This document shows, piece by piece, positions 17,864 to 26,202 of a stretch of 64,000 bases of DNA. Below the pieces are notes generated by a model that saw only the letters and a program-made list of their open reading frames with translations, was not told the origin of the DNA and ran no database searches. Made by a program: the position numbers and the translations under genes. The DNA lies in the NCBI GenBank assembly GCA_937976305.1, contig CALJSB010000025.1, positions 1 to 64,000 on the forward strand, read 5' to 3'. How positions within the stretch are numbered: position 1 is the first letter of the stretch; every line of letters begins with the position of its first letter. The DNA comes from an uncultured Acidimicrobiales bacterium (lineage in GTDB: Bacteria > Actinomycetota > Acidimicrobiia > Acidimicrobiales > SZUA-35).

Positions 17864-18358
17864 ATGACGCGCTATGCCGATGGGCCGACAACGAGTGTGA
17901 CAATCGAGGTGGAGGCAACGCCGAGCCGGGTGTGGTCGATGGTGACCGATCCCACGTTTCCGGCCAGACACAGCAGCGAGCTCCAAGAGGCGAGCTGGGA
18001 CCCCGAGGGACCAGAGCCTGGGCTTGGCGCCCGCATCTTGGGTCGCAATCAGCACCCTCAGGTCGGCGAATGGACGACGACCTCCCATGTTGTCGAGTGG
18101 GAGGAAGCGTCGGTGTTTGGCTGGTCTGTGTCGGATCCCGATGAGCCAGCAGCGTCGTGGTGGTTCGAGCTGTCGCCTTCAGGTCAGGGCACAACGGTGA
18201 CGCAGCGGGTCCGGCTCGGGCCGGGGCGTTCCGGTCTCAGCCCGGCCATCGAAGCCATGCCAGATCGGGAGGAAGACATCGTGGCCCGCCGCCTAAGCGA
18301 GCACGAGCGAAACATGACCGCCAACCTCGAAGCCTTGAAAGCCGAGCTCGCCGTCTAG
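17864..18358 (+). CDS. SRPBCC-family (polyketide cyclase-like) protein
   Basis: A 164-residue START-like lipid/ligand-binding fold. SVTIEVEATPSRVWSMVTDPTFPARHS is the typical first strand and helix, SHVVEWEEASVFGWSVSD the central strands, and SEHERNMTANLEALKAEL the long C-terminal helix. Such proteins bind or transform hydrophobic ligands; no catalytic residue can be named. ATG 17864 lies seven bases after the methyltransferase stop, so it is in the same operon. The last codons lie in a tandem 15-base duplication that also holds the stop of the convergent gene. Confidence 0.8.
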   Translation: MTRYADGPTTSVTIEVEATPSRVWSMVTDPTFPARHSSELQEASWDPEGPEPGLGARILGRNQHPQVGEWTTTSHVVEWEEASVFGWSVSDPDEPAASWWFELSPSGQGTTVTQRVRLGPGRSGLSPAIEAMPDREEDIVARRLSEHERNMTANLEALKAELAV

Positions 18359-18382
18359 GAACAGAGCGTCTAGGAACAGAGC
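18353..18382. repeat. 15-bp tandem duplication carrying both stop codons
   Basis: GTCTAGGAACAGAGC occurs twice in direct tandem (18353-18367, 18368-18382). The TAG of the SRPBCC gene is in the first copy and the TAG of the convergent DUF4173 gene is in the second, read from the palindromic CTAG core. Confidence 0.9.
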
Positions 18383-19998
18383 GCGTCGAGCTCAGCCTCA
18401 GCGGAACGCTGTCCCAGGTTCCAGCTCAGCCATCCTCCGTCGGAGACGTCGCTTGCGGCGCGCCCGCTGCGGATCTCATTCTCGAGCTCAGCTCGTGTCG
18501 TGTTGCCCGGTGCCGTGCCGATGTCACACAATTTCTGTTCGACTTCGACCCGCAGTTCGGGGCTCAGGCGATCAAGCCCGTCAGCCAGGACTGCCTGCCC
18601 ATCTCCGCTGAGTTTCTCCATGTGCCACAGCATCGCTCGATCGTCCCGATCGAGGTTGTTGTTCGCCATGATCGCCTCCGGATTGATCAGGTTGAGGACA
18701 AACAAGGCAGCGAGGCCAGAAGCAAAGAGCGCCGGCATGGTCCATGCCTGGTTGGGGCGGACGTTGAGCAATCGCAACGCCACGAGGACAAAGGCCACGC
18801 CGACCCACAGCGAGAACACCGAGCTGTAGAAGCGAAGCGGGGTCAGGCCGTCATCACCGATGTAGAGCTGAAGCCGAAGGAAGGCAACAGCCACGATCAC
18901 GAGCGTCAATGCCACCGACATCAGGCCGAGCCCTTGGAAGCTCTTGGCGTTGCGGGACCACGAGATGGTGACGGCTCGAACCGACAACAAGACAGCCAAC
19001 GTGATGCCGGCAACCCACAGCAGCTGGAAGAAGCCTTGTCGGGCGTAGTCCTTGTAGGACAGACCCTGTTCGGCGAGTGTCGCTGCGCCCGCGTCAGTTG
19101 TTGCCACGAGTTGGGCAATGGCAAACGCAGCAAACAGCAGATTGATCGAGCCGAGCAAGACGAAGGTCTCAATCTTGCCGAGGATCGGAGTCTTCACGAC
19201 TGCCTCGCTTGGCGGGCCGACGTGGGCCACTCTGATCAAGAAGGCCATGGTCGCCGCGCCAAGGGCGGCCAGCGTGAGGTGGCCGAAGAGGTTGACGACC
19301 GAAAACGCACTGGTGAAGAACGAAGCAAAGACGGCGTCGGCGGATCCGAGCAGGAACCCCAGCACCAGGACGATCGGGCCGGCAATCACCAGTCCGCGAA
19401 TGAGGGCCGCCGAACGGCTCGGAGTGGCCCCATCTGGTCGTGCGGCCTTGCGGGCTTGAAACTCTCGCGGAATCTCGTTGAGGAGCAGGGCGCCCTGATT
19501 CACCGACTCGACGGCATCGCGCAAGCTCTGCAGAGGTCGATAGTCGAACATGTTCTGCGGTCGCACGGTGGCGATGAAGACCAAGGCGACGGTCGCCATC
19601 ATGTTGAACGCCACCAACTGGGGATCGGTGCGAAGCGACAGAAGTACGCCAAAGATTGCGGCGAGCCCGAGTGCAACCTGGCTGGCGCGAGTCTTGATCT
19701 TGCCTGAGACGGCGAGACCGCCGACAAGGGCCAACACGAGGAGCGTGCCCGCAACGTTGTTCCATGGCGGTCGGCGAAACGCGGCGTCTGCGGCAATGCC
19801 GGCGACGACCGCAGCGATCACCCAACTTCGTTGAAAGGCGATCGGATCTCGGGGTGGCAAAAAGGGTGGGGCAAGCTGCGGAGCGCGAGCCGGCTGCGAG
19901 CCAGGTGTGGGAGGCGGCGGTGTCCTGACGTTGCTGGTTGCCGCTCTGCCTGCATCCGGCCAGCGCGAATCCGCGCCGAGTTCTTCGTTGTCCGCCAT
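18370..19998 (-). CDS. DUF4173-family integral membrane protein
   Basis: A 542-residue polytopic membrane protein. A proline-rich cytoplasmic N-terminus (residues 20-45) is followed by about 11-12 hydrophobic segments between residues 58 and 450, then a soluble C-terminal tail. The phrases LSYKDYARQGFFQLLWV and NLINPEAIMANNNLDR are characteristic of the DUF4173 (formerly DUF4153) group. Its function is unknown; related proteins occur beside sensor kinases and DUF2975 regulators, none of which are seen here. ATG 19998 has AGGTGG seven bases upstream. The last three residues (LCS) and the stop lie in a duplicated 15-base block. Confidence 0.85.
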   Translation of the reverse strand: MADNEELGADSRWPDAGRAATSNVRTPPPPTPGSQPARAPQLAPPFLPPRDPIAFQRSWVIAAVVAGIAADAAFRRPPWNNVAGTLLVLALVGGLAVSGKIKTRASQVALGLAAIFGVLLSLRTDPQLVAFNMMATVALVFIATVRPQNMFDYRPLQSLRDAVESVNQGALLLNEIPREFQARKAARPDGATPSRSAALIRGLVIAGPIVLVLGFLLGSADAVFASFFTSAFSVVNLFGHLTLAALGAATMAFLIRVAHVGPPSEAVVKTPILGKIETFVLLGSINLLFAAFAIAQLVATTDAGAATLAEQGLSYKDYARQGFFQLLWVAGITLAVLLSVRAVTISWSRNAKSFQGLGLMSVALTLVIVAVAFLRLQLYIGDDGLTPLRFYSSVFSLWVGVAFVLVALRLLNVRPNQAWTMPALFASGLAALFVLNLINPEAIMANNNLDRDDRAMLWHMEKLSGDGQAVLADGLDRLSPELRVEVEQKLCDIGTAPGNTTRAELENEIRSGRAASDVSDGGWLSWNLGQRSAEAELDALCS

Positions 19999-20118
19999 CT
20001 GAAACCACCTTCCCTGGTCAACAGCATGCCATAAGTGACGGGCTCGTTTGGTGGTGGAAATGTGATGATTTCATGGAGATCAGCGAGAAATGTGCCTATT
20101 GGCGGCTAGATGTAGGGA

Positions 20119-20937
20119 ATGTCACCTACGGTTGTAGAGCTCAGCGACGGCCGATCAAGCGCCCGATTCGATCTTGGAGCAGGTGGTCGACTCGCAAGCC
20201 TGCACATCTCAGGCCGGGAGGTTTTGGTCGGCGCCGAGCCCAGCAGCCCGGACAGAACGAACCCGATGGCATGGGGTTGTTATCCGATGGTTCCGTGGGC
20301 CGGCAGAGTGGCCGATGGCAGCTTCGAGTTTGACGGAACCACTCACCAGCTCCCCACCACGCTTCCCCCTCACGCCATCCACGGCACCGCCTACGTCTCA
20401 ACGTGGTCCCTCATGGAGTCAAGCGACACCACCCTCATCATGCGCCTTGATCTTGGGGATCCGTGGCCTCTCGGCGGACGAGTCGAGCAACGAGCAGAGC
20501 TTGGCTCCGACCAGCTACGACTCGAACTCGAAGTGACGGCAACAGAATCCCCCATGCCTGCCATGGCCGGTTGGCACCCGTGGTTTCGTCGAACGATCGA
20601 CGGTTGTGAAGCGCCGGTTGATCTCGGTTTCGGACCGGCCTCGGTGTGGGAACTCGACGACCGAGCAATTCCAACTGGCGCGTTGGTCGAAGCACCTCCT
20701 CCCCCGTGGGACCACTGCTTTACGGACCTCGCTTCTGAGCCCGCACTCCGTTGGGGAGACGAACTCGAGCTTCGGCTTTCGTCGAACTGCACGGACTGGG
20801 TGATCTACACCCCAGATCATGCGGTGTGCGTCGAACCGCAAACCGCAGCGCCCGACTCGTTCAATCGGACGCCAGACTTCCTCCAGCCCGGCGAGTCTCT
20901 GCTCGCGACGTTCACGATCGATTGGCAGGTCAATTGA
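20119..20937 (+). CDS. Aldose 1-epimerase-family protein
   Basis: A 272-residue galactose-mutarotase-fold protein. MVPWAGRVADGSFEFDG is the substrate-loop strand, HAIHGTAYVSTW contains the catalytic-base-type His, AGWHPWFRR holds the second active-site His, and the carboxylate near VCVEPQTA is the likely catalytic Glu. It may convert alpha/beta anomers of aldoses or act on hexose 6-phosphate as YeaD-type homologues do. No Shine-Dalgarno; TAGATG at 20107-20112 is a weak candidate -10 for leaderless transcription. The stop and the next start overlap as TGATG, starting a four-gene run up to 23864. Confidence 0.85.
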   Translation: MSPTVVELSDGRSSARFDLGAGGRLASLHISGREVLVGAEPSSPDRTNPMAWGCYPMVPWAGRVADGSFEFDGTTHQLPTTLPPHAIHGTAYVSTWSLMESSDTTLIMRLDLGDPWPLGGRVEQRAELGSDQLRLELEVTATESPMPAMAGWHPWFRRTIDGCEAPVDLGFGPASVWELDDRAIPTGALVEAPPPPWDHCFTDLASEPALRWGDELELRLSSNCTDWVIYTPDHAVCVEPQTAAPDSFNRTPDFLQPGESLLATFTIDWQVN

Positions 20938-21506
20938 TGGCGGAAGACGCTCCGGTATCGACGCGCCGAATCAACGCCGCTGCGAAGCTGCTCAATGGCG
21001 ACCCCGAGCTCGCCGTACGCGTGCTCGACAAACTCGACACCGACGAACTGGCCAACGTCGGCGAAGTGATTCTGCAACTGCAGCGAGAACGAGCAGTTGC
21101 TCGTGGTGATCTCGATCAGATCATCGCTCAAGGATTCGAAATCGGGTTCGGACGCGATGGGCTCGGCGTGTTGCCATGGATCGAAGGCGATGTGATCGTG
21201 TGTCCGGGGGGACTGATCTCAAAGTCGCGGACCAGTCACCGCTGCCGGTTCGTTTCGATCGACAACACCTGGGTGTGGGAGTCCGGTGAATTGATCAGGG
21301 AGGACAAGCGATCGACGCCGGGTGCCGACGACGGGTTTCGGGCCGTTGCCCTTGTGCCTGTTCTCAATGGCATGGGCCTCGATGTCGTGTCTGGCAAGGC
21401 ACGGGCCGGCCAGCACCAGGTCGAGAAGGTGATCAGCTACGAAGTACGTCGGGGCGATCTGGTCGAAGTGTCACAACGCACGGTCACACCGGCTGGAATG
21501 CAATGA
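20937..21506 (+). CDS. Conserved-looking protein of unknown function
   Basis: A 189-residue soluble protein I do not recognise. The N-terminal 60 residues are helical (RRINAAAKLLNGDPELAVRV, then KLDTDELANVGEVILQLQRE). The remainder looks beta-rich, with FGRDGLGVLPWIEGDVIVCPGG, CRFVSIDNTWVWESGELI and AVALVPVLNGMGLDVVSGKA. No signal peptide or membrane segment. It is translationally coupled to the epimerase gene (TGATG) and sits 10 bases before the kinase gene, so it is probably part of the same functional unit. Confidence 0.75.
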   Translation: MAEDAPVSTRRINAAAKLLNGDPELAVRVLDKLDTDELANVGEVILQLQRERAVARGDLDQIIAQGFEIGFGRDGLGVLPWIEGDVIVCPGGLISKSRTSHRCRFVSIDNTWVWESGELIREDKRSTPGADDGFRAVALVPVLNGMGLDVVSGKARAGQHQVEKVISYEVRRGDLVEVSQRTVTPAGMQ

Positions 21507-21516
21507 CGAGAAGACG

Positions 21517-22611
21517 ATGACAGACACAAACAACTCACGTGATCTACCCGTCCTGATCGATGCTGAGATCGACGAGGACTGGATGTCGCAAGCGCTCGGT
21601 CGGCCGGGTGAGATCGTTTCCATGACCCGGGCCTCGATCGGCACCGGCCAGGTCGGCGAAAACGTTCGCTACGAGCTCACGTGGTCTGGCGACCCGGAGC
21701 CAGGAGGCTCGGCTCGACCAGACTCTGTCGTCGGCAAGTTCCCGAGTCTCGACGAGCTGTCGCGCCAGACGGCGCAGGCAACCGGCGCCTACGTTCAGGA
21801 AGTCGGCTTCTACCGTGACCTGCAGCCGTTGGTCACCATCCCGACCCCGCATCTGTTCCACCTCGGCGACGATCTCGAGGCGAACCGCTTCGTGTTGTTG
21901 ATGGGAGACATCCGAGAGGCCGACCAGGGCGATCAGATCGAGGGCTGTTCGATCGCCGAGGCACGTATGGCCGTGGAGGCGCTCGGTGGGTTGCACGGAC
22001 CGCTCTGGGGGCGAGATCTGCCTGGGGAGTATCACTGGATCAGTGCCCGTGACGGAGAACGTGCAACGGGCCATGCCGACCTCGTTTCGATGTTGGCACC
22101 CGGCTTTCGTGAACGCTATGAGGGTCGCCTGGCTCCGGAGGTCCTCCGAGCAGCCGATTGGGTGGTCGAACACTTCTACGCCTGGGCGACAAGCTTCGAG
22201 ACCCCGACCACCCTCGTGCATGGCGACTACCGCCTCGACAACCTGCTGTTCGGCCGCCCCGGCTCCGAGAGCGCGCCCCTCACGGTTGTCGATTGGCAAA
22301 CAGCAGCGGGTGGTCACGGTCCAGCCGATGCTGCGTACTTTGTCGGCGCCGGCTTGTTGCCGGCGGCCCGGCGTGAACATGAGCCCGAGCTGATCGAGCT
22401 CTACTACCAGGCGCTGATCGACAACGGAGTTGAGATCGAGCGTGACGTCGTCGAGCGCGACTACATCAGGGGATCCGTCAGCGGACTCTCCATGGCCATG
22501 ATTGCTTCACAAATCGTTGGCCAGACCGAGCGAGGCGACGAAATGTTCTGTGTCATGGCGGAACGCCATGCGGCCCAAATGTCCGACCTTGAGATTGGAG
22601 ACCTCTACTAA
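21517..22611 (+). CDS. APH-family phosphotransferase (ACAD10/11-like kinase domain)
   Basis: A 364-residue aminoglycoside-phosphotransferase-fold kinase. Lys74 in SVVGKF is the likely ATP Lys, Glu95 in QEVGFYR its partner, HGDYRLDNLLF at 235-245 is the Brenner catalytic loop (Asp237, Asn242), and VVDWQ holds the Mg-binding Asp259. Genuine antibiotic resistance is unlikely. The next gene, two bases downstream, is an acyl-CoA dehydrogenase; in eukaryotic ACAD10/ACAD11 and bacterial levulinate pathways, this kinase type phosphorylates 4-hydroxyacyl-CoA so that the dehydrogenase partner can process it. That role is proposed here by context. Confidence 0.85.
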   Translation: MTDTNNSRDLPVLIDAEIDEDWMSQALGRPGEIVSMTRASIGTGQVGENVRYELTWSGDPEPGGSARPDSVVGKFPSLDELSRQTAQATGAYVQEVGFYRDLQPLVTIPTPHLFHLGDDLEANRFVLLMGDIREADQGDQIEGCSIAEARMAVEALGGLHGPLWGRDLPGEYHWISARDGERATGHADLVSMLAPGFRERYEGRLAPEVLRAADWVVEHFYAWATSFETPTTLVHGDYRLDNLLFGRPGSESAPLTVVDWQTAAGGHGPADAAYFVGAGLLPAARREHEPELIELYYQALIDNGVEIERDVVERDYIRGSVSGLSMAMIASQIVGQTERGDEMFCVMAERHAAQMSDLEIGDLY

Positions 22612-22613
22612 TC

Positions 22614-23864
22614 ATGGCCATCGACTTTTCCCTCTCTGAGGACCTCGAAGACATTCGGAAACGGGTTCGCTCCTTCGTCGATGACGTCGTCAAGCCGGCA
22701 GAGGCGACCATTCGCGACAACAACCTCGATGCTCCCAAGGAACAAGGCGGCGATCGCAAGGCGTATGTCGAGACGCTCGTCGGTATGCGGTCCGCAGCCC
22801 GAGAAGCCGAACTTTGGATGCCGCACATGCCCGAGGACTGGGGCGGCATGGGGCTGGGTCACGTTCAGCTGGCGATGGTGCAGGCCGAGGGCGCCAAGTC
22901 TCGCTACGGACCATGGGCCATGAACTGTCAGGCCCCGGACGAAGGCAACATGCACACGCTGTTGCACTGGGGCACCGACGAACAGAAACAGAAGTACCTC
23001 GCTCCCCTTTGTGAGGGCAAGGAAAGCTCGTGCTTCGCCATGACGGAGCCCGAGGTGGCTGGATCTGATCCGACACTGATCCGAACCGCCGGCTACCGGG
23101 ACGGCGAAGAGTGGGTCATCAATGGTCACAAGTGGTTCATTTCGGGCGCTCATCGAGCCAAGTTCGCCATCTTGATTGCCCGCACCGAGGACGATCCCGA
23201 CCTTCCCCAAGCCGCCAACACGGCCTTCATCATCGATCTCCCGTCAGAGGGCTGGGAGGAAGTCCGACAGATCGAGACGATGCACGGCTCGACCGGCCAC
23301 TCTGAGATCGTGATCGAGGATCTCCGGGTCCACGAGCGTCAGATGCTCGGCGGTCGTGGGCAGGGGCATCTGCTCGGCCAATATCGACTCGGCCCAGCCC
23401 GGTTGGCGCACTGCATGCGCTGGGTGAGCCAGGCAGAAACTGCGCTCGACATGATGGTGGCCCGGTCGCTCGACCGCTATAGCCACGGCTCGATCCTGGC
23501 CGAAAAGCAAGGCGTGCAGTGGATGATCGCTGACTCAGCGATGGAGATCTATCAGGCGAAGCTCATGATTCTGCATGGTGCCTACAAGATCGACAGAGGC
23601 GAGGACTTCAAGTCCGAGGTCAGCATGGCCAAACACTTCGTGGCCAATGCCCTGAACCGCATCATCGATCGAGCCATTCAGGTCCACGGTGCGCTCGGCT
23701 ACTCGACAGATACGCCGCTCGCACACATGTACCAGCAGGCTCGCTGGGCACGGTTTGCCGACGGCGCCGATGAGATTCACCAGATGCGCATTGCCCAACG
23801 AACCATCGCCGCCTACAAAGACCACGGCACCACAGCATCCGCCACCGGCGATCTGCCGCTGTGA
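22614..23864 (+). CDS. Acyl-CoA dehydrogenase (ACAD11-like)
   Basis: A 416-residue flavoprotein with the three-domain acyl-CoA dehydrogenase layout: an alpha domain (1-130), a beta domain with CFAMTEPEVAGSDPTLI (FAD/acyl contact) and KWFISGA, and a C-terminal alpha domain with QVHGALGYSTDTPLAHMYQQ and ADGADEIHQMRIA (FAD adenosine contact). It oxidises an acyl-CoA to the enoyl-CoA and passes electrons to ETF. The MPHMPEDWGGMGLGH segment and overall length fit the ACAD10/11 branch. Its start is two bases after the kinase gene, which supports a kinase-dehydrogenase pair for hydroxy-acid catabolism. Confidence 0.93.
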   Translation: MAIDFSLSEDLEDIRKRVRSFVDDVVKPAEATIRDNNLDAPKEQGGDRKAYVETLVGMRSAAREAELWMPHMPEDWGGMGLGHVQLAMVQAEGAKSRYGPWAMNCQAPDEGNMHTLLHWGTDEQKQKYLAPLCEGKESSCFAMTEPEVAGSDPTLIRTAGYRDGEEWVINGHKWFISGAHRAKFAILIARTEDDPDLPQAANTAFIIDLPSEGWEEVRQIETMHGSTGHSEIVIEDLRVHERQMLGGRGQGHLLGQYRLGPARLAHCMRWVSQAETALDMMVARSLDRYSHGSILAEKQGVQWMIADSAMEIYQAKLMILHGAYKIDRGEDFKSEVSMAKHFVANALNRIIDRAIQVHGALGYSTDTPLAHMYQQARWARFADGADEIHQMRIAQRTIAAYKDHGTTASATGDLPL

Positions 23865-23885
23865 TGTCAGAGATCTGACGATCAG

Positions 23886-24611
23886 CTAGCGCTGGCTCGC
23901 TTCGGCAAGACGGTCGGACAGGCTGCCGTGTTCGCTCGAGCGCCGATCGGAACTCTCTTGGGCGGGATTGCGCCGATCTGTGAGCCCACGGGCGAGAGCG
24001 ATCTGTTCTTGGCGGCGTTCTCGACGCCTGCGCTCCTCGATACGGCGTGAAGATGTGGGCGTATCTGAACGGTCAGCCCGCGCCATTGCCACGCGGGCGA
24101 TGGTCAGCATCACGATGACGAGCCACAGCGCCAGTCCCACGGTTCGCACGATGGGGTTGCCCATGTCCGAGCCGGCAGTGATGGCGTGAACCGTGCCCAA
24201 AATGGCAACGAGGTACGAGAGCAGATGGATGCCGTGCCAGAGCCGCTCGGGAATGCGGTCCTTGATGAGTGACGACCCTTCGATGGCCAGCATCATCCAC
24301 GCTGCAACGACACCCCAGGCAACGGCCAGTGGCCGCCACGGCGATGTGCCGGGTATTGCCAGATGAACGGCGTCGAAGTCGATGAAGTCGTGGACCCACA
24401 AGGCAACGATGTGGATGAGCAAGAACACGACGCTCATGCCGCCCACGAACCGATGCAGATCGATCAGCCAAGGCTTGGTCGGAAGGAACTTCGCTCGCTG
24501 CCTGGTTGCGCCCAACGACAGCAGCAGACCCAGCACGATGGATGTTGCCGTCGTGGCCCAGGTCATCAGGCCCGCTGCTCGGATGGCGTACCACCACACT
24601 TCGTCGTTCAC
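23886..24611 (-). CDS. Ferric reductase-like transmembrane haem protein
   Basis: A 241-residue membrane protein with five or six helices between residues 8 and 176, then a charged, Arg-rich cytoplasmic tail. His53 (DLHRFVGG), His67 (LLIHIVALWVHD), His126 (RLWHGIHLLSY) and His142 (LGTVHAI) are placed on adjacent helices as in the ferric-reductase/YedZ haem b domain. It probably carries electrons across the membrane. The start overlaps the end of apbE by four bases, so the two are one operon and electron transfer to a flavinylated partner is expected. Confidence 0.85.
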   Translation of the reverse strand: MNDEVWWYAIRAAGLMTWATTATSIVLGLLLSLGATRQRAKFLPTKPWLIDLHRFVGGMSVVFLLIHIVALWVHDFIDFDAVHLAIPGTSPWRPLAVAWGVVAAWMMLAIEGSSLIKDRIPERLWHGIHLLSYLVAILGTVHAITAGSDMGNPIVRTVGLALWLVIVMLTIARVAMARADRSDTPTSSRRIEERRRRERRQEQIALARGLTDRRNPAQESSDRRSSEHGSLSDRLAEASQR

Positions 24612-25558
24612 GCCGCCGCCGATCTGCTGGCAACACTGAACCCATTAACACTGAACCCATCAACGCTGAACCCATCAACGCTGAACGCATCGAAGCCGTC
24701 TTCGTGGACGATCCGGCCCGAACGACTCACCCGCAGTCCCGTAGCCCCGAAGTGGTTTGGCGACTTGCCGGCCATCATCCACTTGGTGATCACTTCTGCC
24801 GCGGTTGCCGTGGCGGCAACAGCTGACACGGTCAAAGGACCGTCGATGCGGGAGGTACCCGTTGTTGGATCAAGCAGGTGATGAACAGGACCATTGACGC
24901 CAGGCCACTGTCGCTTGGTAACCGATGAGGTTGCCACCGCACCGTCGGACAATCGCAGCGTTCGGGTCTCCTCAGATCCCGGGCAGGCCAGCTCGACCGT
25001 CCAACTCCCTTGGTCGGGGCCGATTCCCGTGACTCGGAGGTCGCCACCGATGTTGGCGCAACATCCCTGTGCGCCGAGGTGCATGAGGTACTCGCACACA
25101 GCATCCGCAGTTGCCCCCTTGGCGATACCGCCCAGGTCAAGAACCACGCCGTCAGGAACAACGACCATGTTTGACGCTCGGTCGAGACGCAGTTCGCCCG
25201 CCGCCGACGATCGGCGACGCGCCGCTGCCGGAACAGCCTTGCCATACCCAAGCCGGCCATACCCAAGCCAGCAGAGCTCAGCGCCAAGGGTTGGGTCGTA
25301 GGCACCGTCGGTGTCGCGCCACGCCTGTTGGGCAGCGACGAGGACGTCCATCGTGCGGCTCGACACGATCGTGGGCTTGCCGGCAGCTCGATTGATCTGG
25401 GACAGCTCGGAGTCGTCTCGGAACCTGCTCAGTCGGGCCTCGGCCTCATCAATAAGCGCACGCGCTTCAGCGAGGGCGGCGGTTGCCTGCGCCCCATCGA
25501 ATCCGACCACCACGAGATGGACGTCGGTCCCCATCGCCTCGAACCGAACGTCGCTCAA
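24608..25558 (-). CDS. apbE: FAD:protein FMN transferase
   Basis: A 316-residue ApbE-family flavin transferase that attaches FMN covalently to Thr/Ser of partner proteins. Motifs: MGTDVHLVVVG at the N-terminus, RLSRFRDDSELSQINRAAG, DLGGIAKGATADAV (nucleotide/Mg region), ANIGGDLRVTG, and SVAATATAAEVITKW-like near the C-terminus (AVAATATAAEVITK). The C-terminus is odd: four repeats of FSVDG-type pentapeptides encoded by a 15-base tandem repeat. No lipobox is seen, so export is uncertain. It overlaps both neighbours by four bases. No FMN_bind-domain substrate is visible in the window. Confidence 0.92.
   Translation of the reverse strand: MSDVRFEAMGTDVHLVVVGFDGAQATAALAEARALIDEAEARLSRFRDDSELSQINRAAGKPTIVSSRTMDVLVAAQQAWRDTDGAYDPTLGAELCWLGYGRLGYGKAVPAAARRRSSAAGELRLDRASNMVVVPDGVVLDLGGIAKGATADAVCEYLMHLGAQGCCANIGGDLRVTGIGPDQGSWTVELACPGSEETRTLRLSDGAVATSSVTKRQWPGVNGPVHHLLDPTTGTSRIDGPLTVSAVAATATAAEVITKWMMAGKSPNHFGATGLRVSRSGRIVHEDGFDAFSVDGFSVDGFSVNGFSVASRSAAA
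24632..24691 (-). repeat. apbE: 15-bp in-frame minisatellite at the end of apbE
   Basis: Four tandem 15-base units (24632, 24647, 24662, 24677) differing by single bases encode FSVDG, FSVDG, FSVNG and FSV-type pentapeptides at the ApbE C-terminus. Because the unit is five codons, copy number can change without breaking the frame. Confidence 0.9.
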
Positions 25559-26157
25559 CTGGCGTCACTCACTGTTGTGGGAGCAGCGGTGGTTGGCGCA
25601 GCTGTTGTTGGTGCAGCCGTCGTCGGAGCTGCGGTGGTAGGCGCGGCCGTTGTTGGTGCGGCGGTGGTTGGTGCCGCCGTCGGCGGCGCAGCGGTGGTTG
25701 CTGCAGCCGTTGTTGGCGCGGCCGTGCTCGGTGCGGCTGTGCTCGGTGCGGCTGTTGTTGGCGCAGCGTTGGTCGACGGAGCGGTTGTTGGCGCGGCCGT
25801 TGTCGTGGGTGCTGCCGTCGCCGACGCAGCTGTGGTCGATGGAACGGTCGTGGATGAAGGTGCCGTTGTTGGCGCGACCGAGCTTGGAGCCTGTGTCGTG
25901 CTTGTCGGGTCCGTCGTGCTCGTTGTCGACGTACTGTCAGGCGTGGGCGCCGGTGTCGCCGCCCCCGAGAACGTCGAGCTGTGCGGTAACTCAGCTGGAT
26001 TGGCGGTGGTCGCTGTCGACCCGTCAGCCGCGGGTTGTGCATCGGCTCGAACAGCGAGTCCAATCGACGCTGTCACCCCGACGTACGCGACACTTCCGGC
26101 GATGCCGAGTACTCGGCGCGCCGTGCGCGCAGGGTGCGCTTTTGAAGACCGGTGCAT
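25555..26157 (-). CDS. Exported Pro/Thr/Ala-repeat protein
   Basis: A 200-residue low-complexity protein. Residues 1-40 have a basic start and a hydrophobic stretch (RVLGIAGSVAYVGVTASIGL) that looks like a signal peptide or anchor. From about residue 75 onward it is almost only Pro, Thr, Ser and Ala, ending in eight or so perfect APTTA pentapeptides. Such tails are typical wall-spanning, O-glycosylated linkers. No FMN_bind domain and no convincing flavinylation motif is seen (only SGAAT at about residue 69). It overlaps apbE by four bases, so it is in the electron-transfer operon. Confidence 0.7.
   Translation of the reverse strand: MHRSSKAHPARTARRVLGIAGSVAYVGVTASIGLAVRADAQPAADGSTATTANPAELPHSSTFSGAATPAPTPDSTSTTSTTDPTSTTQAPSSVAPTTAPSSTTVPSTTAASATAAPTTTAAPTTAPSTNAAPTTAAPSTAAPSTAAPTTAAATTAAPPTAAPTTAAPTTAAPTTAAPTTAAPTTAAPTTAAPTTVSDAS
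25570..25690 (-). repeat. 15-bp tandem repeat coding APTTA
   Basis: A degenerate 15-base unit of the form GTNGTNGGNGCNGCN (plus strand) is repeated about eight times and encodes the APTTA pentapeptides of the exported protein. Copies differ mostly at third codon positions, so selection acts on the peptide. Confidence 0.85.
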
Positions 26158-26202
26158 GCCTCAAGGCATCGGCACAAATGGGGCCGATCCTTGAGGGGTG
26201 AG

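Noticed and set aside
18157-19707. 516-residue plus-strand open frame
   Set aside because: Antisense to the DUF4173 membrane protein; Gln/Arg/His-rich sequence is the reverse reading of hydrophobic codons.
21517-22611. Aminoglycoside resistance gene
   Set aside because: The fold is shared, but context with an acyl-CoA dehydrogenase and the ACAD10/11 precedent make an acyl-CoA-related kinase far more likely.
25570-25930. CRISPR-like or regulatory repeat array
   Set aside because: The repeats are contiguous 15-base codon repeats with no spacers and translate to APTTA in one frame; they are a low-complexity protein tail.
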